Positions 20,340-29,373 of a stretch of 60,232 bases of DNA are shown piece by piece. The notes under the pieces were generated by a model. The model made no database searches. It saw nothing but the letters and a program-made list of their open reading frames with translations, and was not told where the DNA came from. The stretch lies in contig JANQMJ010000029.1 of NCBI GenBank assembly GCA_028280115.1, positions 1 through 60,232 of the forward strand, in the 5' to 3' direction. How positions within the stretch are numbered: the first letter of the stretch is position 1; the number at the start of each line of letters is the position of its first letter. A program made the translations under genes and the position numbers. This DNA comes from Parvularculaceae bacterium. Lineage in GTDB: Bacteria > Pseudomonadota > Alphaproteobacteria > Caulobacterales > Parvularculaceae.

Positions 20340-23300
20340 ATGAAAACTCGGACTAACATCAGCGGTTTCAACCGCACCAAAATCATTTCCGGTTCAGTCA
20401 GCGCGCTTGCTTTGGCGACCGCTCTTGCGGCGACGCCGGCGCATGCCTTGCCGGTCAGGGACGATGTCGGACCGGCCGGCGCTGTCGACGTCAACAACAC
20501 CTATGCCGGCGTGGGCATGATGTGGAACCGCATCATCAACCCGAGCGGCACGATCTCGACATTTGTGTGTACGGGACAGCTCATCAATCCGCGCACGGTC
20601 AGCCTGGCGCAGCATTGCACCGCCGGCGGCCTCGATGCTTTTTACGATCCCGGCGCGGGCTTCCACATGGGATTCAGTTTCAACCCCACGGACGCTTTCA
20701 CCGGTTTCGACGTCTGGCGTCGCGGCGGAAGCCAGGCGAATCCGATTATCAACCCCTTTACAGGGAACTGGCAAAGCTACGAAGACCAACTGTTCTACAA
20801 CGTTCTACAGGTGCAAACGCCCTTCAACGACCAGGAGTTCTTCCCGGGCGGCGACATTTTGATCGCGACCCTTGATACGCCTGCGGTCGGCCTGCCCACC
20901 TACGGCATGCTGCTGTCGCCGCTCAGCGGCCCGACCCATGCGGACCTCGTCGGCTACGGCACGACAGGCACCGGTTCTGCGGGCGATGTCGGCGGCATCG
21001 ACTTCCAGCGCCGGGTCGGCGAGAACATGATCGACGGTCTTTACTCGCAGAACGACTTCATCGCCGGTGTATTCAATGTGCCGGGCGCGACGTTCGGCAC
21101 GCCTGACGCCGCCCAACTGCTCTATCACATCGATTTCGACCGGCCGGATCGCAATCTCAACGACTGTACGCGCGGCAATTTCTTCGCAACGACGCCGACC
21201 GCCAACGACATCGTCTGCAACACGCCGCCATATGGCGGAAACCAGCCGTTGACTTGGGATTTCACCTCCGCGATCCTCACCGGAGACCACATCGACTGGT
21301 ATCCGGGCGACGCCCTGCCGAACGAGGCCGGCACGGCGGGCGGCGATTCCGGCTCGGCGCTCTTCGCCGACGAGATCTTTCACCGTCCGCTTATCACCGG
21401 CGTCCTTTCGGGCGGCTGGTTGACCGGTTTCTTCAGCCCGAGAGGCGGTTACAGCGACACTTCGTACTACAACCCGCTGTTCGTATTTCGGGACTGGCTC
21501 GTTGAAAGCAATCCGTACGTATATGCCCAGGCGCGCCACGGCAGCGGCAATTGGAGCAATCCCTATCATTGGGTCCAAGCGATGGATCCCAACTACTTCT
21601 ACATCGATCGTTTCGGACGGGTGCGCAACGGACTGCCCCGCGATCCCGAACCGGGGTACTTCGCCGACGAACCGAAATGGGGCACGGTCTTCGACCTTGA
21701 AATTCCCACCGCCGTCGAGGGCGATACTGGCCCGGACGTTCTGCTCTCGGAACTTCCAGCCACCGTTGAGGGCGTCAACAATATCGGCGTCTACGAAGAA
21801 GAAGAGCATGGCGGCGGCCATGGCGGCCCGCGGGTCGGCAGCCGTCGGACCGGACCGACCGCCGGCAGCGGCGCGCCGACCGGACCCGGCTCGCGCAACT
21901 TCGTGCCGAACAATGACGTCGGAACCTATGGGACGTGGACCGGCACGGCCGACGGAACGGCGCGCTTTTATGACGTAACGCTCGACAATTTCGGCAAGAC
22001 GCGTCTCGACATGAATGTCGAAATCGACAATCTGACGATCTCGGGACGGTTCAGCTCGCTCCATGTCCGCTCGGGCTTCAACCTCAATTCGCTCGTCGCG
22101 GTTGATCAGTTCCGCGGCGCGGTCGACGTCGACGGCACACTGTCGACCCGCGAATACATGCTGTTGGGCGGTTTCCTCACCGGCAAGGGGACGATCAACG
22201 TCTCCGAGGCGCTGTATAACGTCAACGGCGTCATGAGCGCCGGCAGCCTGTTCGGCGTCGGATCAATGACCATCAACGGCAACTACGTTCAAACATCCGC
22301 CGGCGACATGGTCATCAACATCCGCCGCTGGGGCTCTCTCACCAACGACTTCATCCAAGTGAACGGGGAAGCCAGTCTGGCCGGCAACGCCATTGTTTCA
22401 GGCGGCTTTTTCACCAGGCCGCGTTGGGGCGACGTTTACACCGTCCTGAACGCTACCAACAACGTCGTGGGCAATTTTGACAACGTCGATCTCGCCTTCG
22501 CTTCTCCCGTTCTTTTCGGCGAAAGCGTCGTGCAGATGAACGGCGATGTCGATATTGTCGTGGATGCGCACAGCTTCAGCGATATTTACGATGAAGATGA
22601 CTCGTTCTACTCGCTCGGTGAAGCGCTGGACGAAATCCGCTGGGGCGGAGGATACAACGCGTTCTCCGAAGTGTTCGAGATCGTCGACAATTCGACGTTC
22701 GACACGCTGGACACGGTGATGATGAGCCTGACGCCGCATGACGCCTTCATGCAGTCCAGCCTGGTCTACAACTTCAACAACGTCCTGACGGGCCATCTCG
22801 CCGGCCGGGGCGCGGAACTGCGCGCTGGCGTGCGCGGCGTTTCCTTCGCCGGCTTGCGCAGCGCGTTCGCCTCTGCTGAAGGGACAGATCGGTCAAATCA
22901 CGCGGCGCTGAGCCCGAACGGTGCGGGCCAGGCGCCGAACCAGGACCAGCGTCTGGGAATTTTCGTTTCATCGCGAAATTTCTATAACCAGAGCGCCAAT
23001 GTGTTTCATCCGGGCGGCGACATCGACGGCTATTTCGCCAATGACTTTAATCCGCATGCGAATTTCGATCCGTTTACGAATGCGGGCGAAACATATGGCG
23101 ATCTGGCGATCGGGGCCGACTACCGGCTGGCGGACGACATGGCCGTCGGGGTGGCGTTCTCAACCAGCACGCTCGACTTGTCGTCGAACACCAACGGGCC
23201 CGTCAGCAATGACAATGTCGGCCTTGCGGTTTACGGCACCAAATACGGCCGTAACTGGTATATCGACGCCTATTACGGCTATACGCGCCACGATTTCGAA

Positions 23301-23864
23301 ATGAACCGCGCAACAGCGGGAATTTTCGATCGCTCCGGCGACAGCGACTGGACAAGCGCGCTCAGCGCGCCGCAGGCGACGCAGTCGACGCTGGGCATGC
23401 GGGCGGGCTGGACGTTCGAGCCTGCCAAAGGCCTGCTTGTCGGGCCGCAAATGGGCGCGACGCTGTCGAGCACGCGTTTCGGCGAATACAGCGAACGCGC
23501 CGCTGGCCAGCTCAATCTCAACGTCGCCGAACGGGAGCTGACCTCGGTCGAAATTACCGCTGGCACCAGTTTCCGATATAACCACGTCACCGACACCGGA
23601 AAGGTCTTCTCCGCATTCGGCGACATTTCGGTAGCGCGCGAACTGGGCGACGGGAAAGAACTGGTGACAGCCGCGTTTGCGCTGGCGCCGGAAAACAGCT
23701 TCACCGTCGAACGGCTGCTGGACGAGCAATGGTACACGACGTCGCTCGGCCTGTCCTATGCGGTGCGAAGCAATCTGCTGACGCAGGTCCAGGTCGGCGC
23801 GGACTTCGATCGCGGACCGCTCACCCAGCACTATGCAACGTTCAAGTTCGACTGGCGCTTCTAA
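20340..23864 (+). CDS. Autotransporter with trypsin-like protease passenger
   Basis: This 1174-aa outer-membrane protein has a signal peptide (residues 1-36, ending ATPAHA). A chymotrypsin-fold protease domain follows: candidate triad His92 in AQHC, Asp172 in GGDILIATL, and Ser337 in GGDSGSAL. A Gly/His-rich linker near residues 480-520 leads to a beta-helical passenger stretch (about 520-760). The C-terminal beta-barrel of about 280 residues ends in the aromatic motif FKFDWRF, as type Va secretion requires. I place the start at ATG 20340 because it opens directly with the signal peptide. The protein should display or release a protease at the cell surface. A terminator follows 30 bp later. 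Confidence 0.9.
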   Translation: MKTRTNISGFNRTKIISGSVSALALATALAATPAHALPVRDDVGPAGAVDVNNTYAGVGMMWNRIINPSGTISTFVCTGQLINPRTVSLAQHCTAGGLDAFYDPGAGFHMGFSFNPTDAFTGFDVWRRGGSQANPIINPFTGNWQSYEDQLFYNVLQVQTPFNDQEFFPGGDILIATLDTPAVGLPTYGMLLSPLSGPTHADLVGYGTTGTGSAGDVGGIDFQRRVGENMIDGLYSQNDFIAGVFNVPGATFGTPDAAQLLYHIDFDRPDRNLNDCTRGNFFATTPTANDIVCNTPPYGGNQPLTWDFTSAILTGDHIDWYPGDALPNEAGTAGGDSGSALFADEIFHRPLITGVLSGGWLTGFFSPRGGYSDTSYYNPLFVFRDWLVESNPYVYAQARHGSGNWSNPYHWVQAMDPNYFYIDRFGRVRNGLPRDPEPGYFADEPKWGTVFDLEIPTAVEGDTGPDVLLSELPATVEGVNNIGVYEEEEHGGGHGGPRVGSRRTGPTAGSGAPTGPGSRNFVPNNDVGTYGTWTGTADGTARFYDVTLDNFGKTRLDMNVEIDNLTISGRFSSLHVRSGFNLNSLVAVDQFRGAVDVDGTLSTREYMLLGGFLTGKGTINVSEALYNVNGVMSAGSLFGVGSMTINGNYVQTSAGDMVINIRRWGSLTNDFIQVNGEASLAGNAIVSGGFFTRPRWGDVYTVLNATNNVVGNFDNVDLAFASPVLFGESVVQMNGDVDIVVDAHSFSDIYDEDDSFYSLGEALDEIRWGGGYNAFSEVFEIVDNSTFDTLDTVMMSLTPHDAFMQSSLVYNFNNVLTGHLAGRGAELRAGVRGVSFAGLRSAFASAEGTDRSNHAALSPNGAGQAPNQDQRLGIFVSSRNFYNQSANVFHPGGDIDGYFANDFNPHANFDPFTNAGETYGDLAIGADYRLADDMAVGVAFSTSTLDLSSNTNGPVSNDNVGLAVYGTKYGRNWYIDAYYGYTRHDFEMNRATAGIFDRSGDSDWTSALSAPQATQSTLGMRAGWTFEPAKGLLVGPQMGATLSSTRFGEYSERAAGQLNLNVAERELTSVEITAGTSFRYNHVTDTGKVFSAFGDISVARELGDGKELVTAAFALAPENSFTVERLLDEQWYTTSLGLSYAVRSNLLTQVQVGADFDRGPLTQHYATFKFDWRF

Positions 23865-23893
23865 CCTTTCGAACCGATACGTAACGCTTTTTT

Positions 23894-23927
23894 GAGCGGG
23901 GCCCAAAAGCCCCGCTCGTTTTTTTTC
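23894..23927 (+). terminator. Rho-independent terminator of the autotransporter gene
   Basis: GAGCGGGGC (23894-23902) pairs with GCCCCGCTC (23909-23917), with a 6-nt loop, followed at once by a run of eight T within GTTTTTTTT. This is a canonical intrinsic terminator 30 bp after the stop codon. Confidence 0.92.
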
Positions 23928-24087
23928 GATACCGAACGAAGTAGCAAGTCAGGCGGGTTCGCGTCGTTCCCGACGACCCTTCGGGTTTCATCATATTGAA
24001 GGGGACACGCGCCCTCCTAAGTCAAACCATTGTCCGCATGGTTGAGGGCAATCGCAGGCGCGAATTATGAGGTGAACCGTTCAACTT

Positions 24088-24102
24088 TGTGATAGTATAA
24101 CG
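24088..24102. promoter_or_regulatory. Candidate Zur-like site before the metal island
   Basis: TGTGATAGTATAACG lies about 85 bp upstream of the first (broken) gene of the island. It matches the perfect palindrome TGTGATTGTATCACA at 33209 in 11 of 15 positions. Regulation by the nearby Zur-like protein is inferred. Confidence 0.35.
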
Positions 24103-24187
24103 ATTCTTCCTTTGATCTAAATGCCCGTACGGGATTTGGAACGTCGTTCGTCATAGCGTCGCTGTTCGTGTTCCGGAGCAGGAAAGC

Positions 24188-24494
24188 ATGGCGCAGCGAC
24201 TGAAGCACAGATGGAAAGAACTGGGCGCGCGCATTGCCGCTGCGCCTGTCTTTGTTCTGGCGCAAATGGCCGCCGTCGCCCACGCGGAAGCCGATCATGA
24301 TGCATGACGCATCTACGACGCACTACATCATTTGCTGTGTCATCCATTCTGACGACGACGCAACTGAGGAGCCGACCGCGGGCATTTTGGTCGGGCCTCC
24401 AAAGCATGAGCGTTACGCATCGACTCCTGCGTCCCAAATAGGCGCCGTCAAGCTTGATTCATATTCTGTCGTCCGCGGCCCGCCGCAGAACTAA
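24188..24494 (+). pseudogene. Frameshifted DUF2946-like secreted protein
   Basis: Two frames together look like one gene. Frame one (24188-24307, 39 codons) starts after AGGAAAGC and encodes a signal peptide ending VAHAEADHDA. Frame two carries on from about 24300 with HDASTTHYIICCVIHSDD and ends at 24494 with VVRGPPQN. The RGPP ending and a Cys-containing segment after an acidic His-containing stretch match the intact protein at 28968-29330. A +1 shift near 24296-24306 would join them. It could be a true pseudogene, a sequencing error or an unusual recoding site. It would be the first gene of the metal island. Confidence 0.5.
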
Positions 24495-24692
24495 CTTACA
24501 ATCTCAAATTTTGCTCCGAGGGCCGCCAAAATAAAAGCGTTGGCGATTCTTAGATTCCTCACCGGCGATTTTGAGTGGTTTTAGCGCCATAAGCTTACCG
24601 CCTAGGCTTCTTGTATGCGCACCCGGGCGGTCAAACTGCGGTGCTCAGTAGCTGAGCTGAATCGATTTCAACAAAACCCAAACGACAACAAA

Positions 24693-25103
24693 ATGAAAAG
24701 TAGAGCTGTCTCTCCCACACTTGATTTCACTGCTGTAGGCCTTTCCGGCCTCTGCCTTCTCCACTGTTTGGCGCTGCCGATTCTCTCGCTGGCGCTGCCC
24801 ATTGCAGGGACTGTGGCCGAGCAAGAATGGATTCATAAGGCGCTGGTCCTGATGGCTATTCCAATTTCTGGCTACGCCGTTTTCAAAAGAGGCGCGCATT
24901 TTCGCGACGGCATTTTCGTCATTCTTGTCACATTGGGACTGGCGCTACTGGCGGCGGCGGCGTTTGTCGACGCACTACACGATCTAGAGAAGCCGATGAC
25001 TGGTGCTGGCGCGGTCATCGTCGCTGCAGGTCACCTTTGGCGCTGGCGGCGCCATCATAAACCGCGACAAAAAAGCGGAGAAACTTATGCTGATAAGACG
25101 TGA
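24693..25103 (+). CDS. MerC-domain membrane protein
   Basis: This 136-aa protein has four predicted membrane helices. The helix-1 motif GLSGLCLLHCLALPIL contains the cysteine pair typical of the MerC family, whose founding member carries mercuric ions across the inner membrane. Relatives in Zur-controlled gene groups are thought to handle other soft or transition metals, so zinc is plausible here. A basic His-rich tail (WRWRRHHKPRQK) ends the protein. ATG 24693 opens just before the first helix; an upstream ATG at 24615 would add a tail unlike the family. The stop overlaps the next gene by 17 bp. Confidence 0.75.
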   Translation: MKSRAVSPTLDFTAVGLSGLCLLHCLALPILSLALPIAGTVAEQEWIHKALVLMAIPISGYAVFKRGAHFRDGIFVILVTLGLALLAAAAFVDALHDLEKPMTGAGAVIVAAGHLWRWRRHHKPRQKSGETYADKT

Positions 25104-25527
25104 CAGTCTCTTAGGAACAGCGGCGGTTACGCTTGCTGCAAATGCCGTTTCGATTGCGTCCGCAGCAGCGCAAGGCGCACGCAGGCGCAGCCCTGACGAA
25201 GTGGCCCGGGACGAACTTTTCTGGATGTCCGTCGCGCGCAATATGGCGTATCAGGAACACGCCCACGTAGCGTTAAACGATTTGTTCGCACGTATCGGGC
25301 CAGCAGTTGTCGCCAAGCAGCGCATCTCCGTTGCTGAGTTTGACGCGATCCCTGCCTTTACGTTTCAAGACCGATCGTTAAGTCAAAAAGTGGCGTCATT
25401 TGCTGCGCCGCTTGGCTTTCTAGCGCTGTTAAGCGCCGTTTTGCTGATTGCAGCGCGGCAACGTCTACGCGCCGCTAGAGAAACTGCTTTAGAAAGTCCT
25501 CTAGAGCGGTTCATACTGCGCATATGA
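25087..25527 (+). CDS. DUF3526-like ABC permease remnant with Tat-like N-terminus
   Basis: This 146-aa protein looks like the C-terminal quarter of a DUF3526-type ABC-2 permease. The family's late motif appears as IPAFTFQDRSLSQKV, followed by one membrane helix and a short basic tail. In place of the missing membrane domains it has an N-terminal segment LIRRDSLLGTAAVT that resembles a twin-arginine signal. GCGGAG sits 6 bp before the ATG. It overlaps both neighbours (17 bp upstream, ATGA downstream), so the frame is under translational coupling and probably real. Family assignment is from memory and tentative. Confidence 0.6.
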   Translation: MLIRRDSLLGTAAVTLAANAVSIASAAAQGARRRSPDEVARDELFWMSVARNMAYQEHAHVALNDLFARIGPAVVAKQRISVAEFDAIPAFTFQDRSLSQKVASFAAPLGFLALLSAVLLIAARQRLRAARETALESPLERFILRI

Positions 25528-26714
25528 CTCTGGGGGCGGTGCCGATTGCGCAGGCGGAGAGAATCCGTTCTCTCGATTTCCTGCGCGGTTTAGCCATCCT
25601 TGGAATGCTGGTTGCAAATATCCCTTGGCATGCCGGCAATTCAATGTCGCGATCGACTGATCCGGATGTCATGAGCGTCGCGGCATGGTTGTCACAATAC
25701 CTGATTTTCGATCAACGTTTCTTGCCGATGTTTTGCATGCTGTTCGGCGCCAGCGCAATGCTTTTGGCGTCCCGCCCAAATGCGCCTTCGCCATTTGCAC
25801 CCTATTTTCTAATCCGAATGCTGATTTTGTTTTTGATCGGCGTTGCGCACGCATATCTTCTGTGGCCGGGCGATATTCTCATTACCTACGCCGTATGCGC
25901 GCCATTCCTGCTCTTGGTGTTGAACTGGAGCCCTGGCCTTCTTATCGCAATCGGCATTGCTCTGAAGTGCGTCAATCTTGTCTTTAATGAGTGGCCGCAG
26001 GTCTATGAGACGACGCTAGAACAACTCTTGTTCTCCTGGTGGGTGGACTATGGCGACGCCCCCTCCACCATCGTCGATGCTTACGCCGGAAACTATGGAG
26101 ATTTGTTCGCGTACAACGCCTGGCGCAATCAGTTTCTTCAATGGACGGCGTTGCCGTATTTCAGAATTTGGAATGCGTTGGGGTTCATGTTGATTGGCAT
26201 GGGTTTGTTCAAGCTTGGCGTTCTTCAGGGCGCGCGGTCGGCGTCATTCTATAGGCGCATGATCGCAGCGGCGCTCGTTTTTGGGGTGCCTTTTGTCATT
26301 TACGGCGTATTTGCCCGCATTGGCGTCAATCCAACAGTAGGGCCTTATCTTGGGTTCACACGCGAGCTTCCGTTGCGCGGCATCACCTTTCTGCTGGGAT
26401 GTGCGGTTTCTTCTTTCGCGGTGCTTGGCGGCGCGCATGTCTTCTTTCAGCGCTATGTCGGCTCTATCACAGAGCCAATAGAACGCGTCGGCCGTATGGC
26501 GTTGACAAACTACCTACTCCATTCGGTAATTTTTTTGAGCGTCTTTCATGGGTTCAAGGTTTTGCCTTTTGACGCACTCGACCACGATGCGCTCTTCATT
26601 CTGGTGCTGATGACCTGGGTATTTCAGATCGCATTTAGCTGGATCTGGTTATCACATTTCAAGCAAGGGCCCGTTGAAGCGCTGTGGCGAAAGCTCACCA
26701 CGACGATCACATGA
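25524..26714 (+). CDS. DUF418-family membrane protein
   Basis: This 396-aa inner-membrane protein has about ten hydrophobic helices. It opens with ERIRSLDFLRGLAILGML, the standard N-terminal motif of the DUF418/acyltransferase-3-like superfamily. The conserved C-terminal part is seen as GRMALTNYLLHSVIF and FQIAFSWIWLSHFKQGPVEALWR. The biochemical role of the family is unknown. It is locked between the DUF3526-like gene (ATGA overlap) and the TonB-dependent receptor gene, which hints at a shared role in metal or siderophore use. Confidence 0.85.
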   Translation: MTLGAVPIAQAERIRSLDFLRGLAILGMLVANIPWHAGNSMSRSTDPDVMSVAAWLSQYLIFDQRFLPMFCMLFGASAMLLASRPNAPSPFAPYFLIRMLILFLIGVAHAYLLWPGDILITYAVCAPFLLLVLNWSPGLLIAIGIALKCVNLVFNEWPQVYETTLEQLLFSWWVDYGDAPSTIVDAYAGNYGDLFAYNAWRNQFLQWTALPYFRIWNALGFMLIGMGLFKLGVLQGARSASFYRRMIAAALVFGVPFVIYGVFARIGVNPTVGPYLGFTRELPLRGITFLLGCAVSSFAVLGGAHVFFQRYVGSITEPIERVGRMALTNYLLHSVIFLSVFHGFKVLPFDALDHDALFILVLMTWVFQIAFSWIWLSHFKQGPVEALWRKLTTTIT

Positions 26715-26733
26715 TTGCAAAGGAAAACAAATA

Positions 26734-28878
26734 GTGACGTGGCGTTTCAAGACAGGTCGGGGGGATATCGGTGTGGATAAACCCACGTTTATTTGCTGCG
26801 GGCTGTCCGTGAATAGATTTGCAGCTATTCAGATTCGACTGGTTGCGTGTTTATCAGTTTTATCTGCGAACGCGGTCTTTTTTCCAGCCACGGCCGAGGA
26901 AATTGTCTCGGAAAGCGATCGGCAGGTTTACGAACGATCCTATTTCGATCGATTCAACCCACAGACAGCGCGCGACATGATTGATCGGTTGCCGGGGTTT
27001 ACGCTTGATACCGGTGACGATCTTCGCGGGTTTGGCGCCGGCGCCGGGAATGTTTTGATCGATGGCGAACGTCCATCGTCAAAAGACGGCGGTCTTGAAG
27101 ACGCTTTAGGCCGCATTCCGGCCAATCAAGTCGATCGTATTGAAGTGATCCGCGGCTCCGCCGGTTTAAGCGAGGCTGCCGGCCAATCGGTTGTTGCAAA
27201 CGTCATCCGCAAGCGGGGGGAAACGGCCGGAAGCTGGGAAATTGAGATTGAACGCGCCGCGGACGGCATCGTTTATCCCAGCGGTGAAATCACCGTGGCG
27301 CGCCAGTTCGGCGCCTGGCAGACCTCGACAAAAGCGAACGCGTTTTGGGAGCGGTTTCCTCTTGCGGGCCCGCGCATTCAGACCGGACCTGACGGGGTGT
27401 TGTCGTCATCCCAGTTGGAGGATCGGCCAAGCGTTCTGACAGAAGCATTCATCTCCTCGGAGGCGGAGCGACCCGCAGCTGGCGGCAAGTTAACGCTAAC
27501 CGGTCGGTTCGGGCGCAGCGCTTTTCTTCCGAACACGGAGCGCCTCGGTTTTGACAGCCGCTTGCCCGATGAAGAGCCGGATGAGCGATTTTTTATCGAC
27601 TTTGACAGCGTCTTCATCGAAGGCGAAATAGGCGTTGACTGGACGCGTCCGCTGGGTGGCGACTGGTCCATCAAGCTTTTATCGCTGTCCTCATTTCAAG
27701 ATCTCGATCAGGAGCAGATCGTCACAACCGAACGCCCTTTAGGGGAAACGATTTCAGGGTCGACTTTTGTCCGGCTGCAGGATTCTTTCGAGACCGTCTT
27801 TCGCAGCGCTGTCAGCAAATCTGGAGCAGCGCGATTGCGACCGGAGTTCGGCGGCGAGATCGCCTATAATCGGCTCGACAGCCGCCTATCGCTGGAAAGG
27901 CGTGATGGAGACGTTGCAACGCAGATTGACCTCCCGGCGGCTAACGTTCTTGTCGAGGAAATCCGCGGCGAGGCGTTCGCCAATGTATTCTGGCAAGCCG
28001 CCCAAAAGCTGTCCGTAGAAACTGGCCTGGCTGTAGAAGCTTCAAGGATAAGCGTGTCGGGGGATGCGTCGAACGCCCAGAGCTTTTTCTTCATGAAGCC
28101 TTCTGCAACGCTGATCTATGACGTACGCCCCGGTCTTCAATTGCGCCTTGGCGCGCGGCGCACGGTTGGCCAGCTCGACTTTAGCGAATTCGCCGCCTCG
28201 GCGTCTGCGGCTGACGACCGGCTTCTTGCGGGCAACCCAGAGCTGGGTCCCGACCAGACAACGCGCGCGTCCTTCACGGTCGATATGCGCTCGGAAAAGC
28301 GCGGGGCGCTAAATATCGAGTTTTTCCACGAATGGCGAAGCGACGTGATCGAGCAAATCGCCTTGCCATCCGGCGCGTTCGGCGCGGCTAATGCCGGCGA
28401 CGGACGACTTTGGGGTGTGACGACCAACGCCAGTTTGATTTTGTCCCCACTGATTCCCGGCGGTCTGATTGAGGTTGAGGCGGATATTCGCGACTCAACA
28501 TTTTCCGATCCCCTGACCAGCGAGGACCGGGCCATCTCCGACGTCGAGTCGCCGACGATCTTGGCGGAGTTCCGCCAGGACCTAACAAAGAGAATGCTCG
28601 CCTGGGGCTTTTCCTATCGGGCGGCGCGGAAAGGGGGGTTTTTCTTTGCGGACGAGGAGAGTTTTACGCGCGACGGCGAGCGGTGGCGAGTGTTTATCGA
28701 AACTACGCGCATCAAGGGCGTTAGGGCGAATTTTGCTGTCCGAAACATCGGAAAACGGAATTTTTTCCGGGAACGGCGGTTCTTCGAACCAAGCCGCGGC
28801 GGGGCATTTGCGGGCGCTGAGACCATCGACCGCGATCGCGGGCTTTTCGCCACGCTGACCTTTTCCGGGCAGTTTTGA
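26734..28878 (+). CDS. TonB-dependent outer-membrane receptor, probably for zinc
   Basis: This protein of about 714 aa is small for the family. The signal peptide ends near FFPATAEE. The plug domain is clear: FNPQTARDMIDRLPGFTLD, VLIDGERPSSK, and NQVDRIEVIRGSA. A C-terminal barrel ends in LTFSGQF. GTG 26734 has AAGGA about 10 bp upstream, but GTG 26809 would begin right at the signal peptide; an ATG at 26674 overlaps the previous gene. Its neighbours (MerC-like, DUF2946-like and Zur-like) point to zinc or a zinc-chelator complex. Substrate is inferred. Confidence 0.85.
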   Translation: MTWRFKTGRGDIGVDKPTFICCGLSVNRFAAIQIRLVACLSVLSANAVFFPATAEEIVSESDRQVYERSYFDRFNPQTARDMIDRLPGFTLDTGDDLRGFGAGAGNVLIDGERPSSKDGGLEDALGRIPANQVDRIEVIRGSAGLSEAAGQSVVANVIRKRGETAGSWEIEIERAADGIVYPSGEITVARQFGAWQTSTKANAFWERFPLAGPRIQTGPDGVLSSSQLEDRPSVLTEAFISSEAERPAAGGKLTLTGRFGRSAFLPNTERLGFDSRLPDEEPDERFFIDFDSVFIEGEIGVDWTRPLGGDWSIKLLSLSSFQDLDQEQIVTTERPLGETISGSTFVRLQDSFETVFRSAVSKSGAARLRPEFGGEIAYNRLDSRLSLERRDGDVATQIDLPAANVLVEEIRGEAFANVFWQAAQKLSVETGLAVEASRISVSGDASNAQSFFFMKPSATLIYDVRPGLQLRLGARRTVGQLDFSEFAASASAADDRLLAGNPELGPDQTTRASFTVDMRSEKRGALNIEFFHEWRSDVIEQIALPSGAFGAANAGDGRLWGVTTNASLILSPLIPGGLIEVEADIRDSTFSDPLTSEDRAISDVESPTILAEFRQDLTKRMLAWGFSYRAARKGGFFFADEESFTRDGERWRVFIETTRIKGVRANFAVRNIGKRNFFRERRFFEPSRGGAFAGAETIDRDRGLFATLTFSGQF

Positions 28879-28947
28879 AAGCCCCGATTTTCGGCCGTCC
28901 AGGCCCTGAAACACCATGAGGTTGATTTTGGATGACGGTTGCATTGC

Positions 28948-28965
28948 GGATATGATAACATCCGT
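28948..28965. promoter_or_regulatory. Candidate Zur-like operator before the DUF2946-like/Zur pair
   Basis: GGATATGATAACATCC (28948-28963) is an imperfect palindrome directly upstream of the ATG at 28968 and shares TGATAACAT with the site at 8799. Its position would suit autoregulation of the Zur-like gene at 29374. If real, translation of the small gene may start further downstream than 28968. Confidence 0.4.
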
Positions 28966-28967
28966 AA

Positions 28968-29330
28968 ATGGTCTTCTGGAGATTGCATACTGGCGCAAGA
29001 GCGGGATCTTCGAGGTTTTCCCCAATTTCCCTGATCGCTACCTGCCTTGCGGCCTTGTTTATGGTCGTCGGCGCATCTTATGCGTCGGCGCACGATCATG
29101 ACCACCATGAAGACCATGACGACCATGCTGGCGAATTCGGCAGCGAGTGTGTGGTTTGCTCGATCGCTGCATTTAGCGCCGCTAAGATTTCGCCAGATAT
29201 TTCGGCGACGATTGGGCTCGAGGAATCATTGGTCGCAATTCGGCCGACTAAAAGCGTTCTGATCGCCGAATCATCTCATGCTAACACCAATCTGGCGCGC
29301 GGACCGCCCCTCTCCTTTCCTTCTTTTTGA
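28968..29330 (+). CDS. His-rich DUF2946-like exported protein
   Basis: This protein of up to 120 aa has a signal peptide (hydrophobic residues about 20-38) and a metal-binding stretch AHDHDHHEDHDDH at residues 41-53. CVVC follows at residues 61-64, and the protein ends with ARGPP, a common ending of DUF2946-like proteins. It probably binds zinc or copper in the periplasm. The start is uncertain because a palindrome ends 4 bp before the ATG. It is placed between the TonB-dependent receptor gene (89 bp) and the Zur-like gene (43 bp). A broken relative lies at 24188-24494. Confidence 0.7.
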   Translation: MVFWRLHTGARAGSSRFSPISLIATCLAALFMVVGASYASAHDHDHHEDHDDHAGEFGSECVVCSIAAFSAAKISPDISATIGLEESLVAIRPTKSVLIAESSHANTNLARGPPLSFPSF

Positions 29331-29373
29331 ACGGAACATGCGCTCGAAGAGCGCGACTCAATAGGAGAGAGAA

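Noticed and set aside
20805..22064. 419-codon open frame antisense to the autotransporter
   Set aside because: No motif or ribosome-binding site, and the sense strand encodes a clear protease domain.
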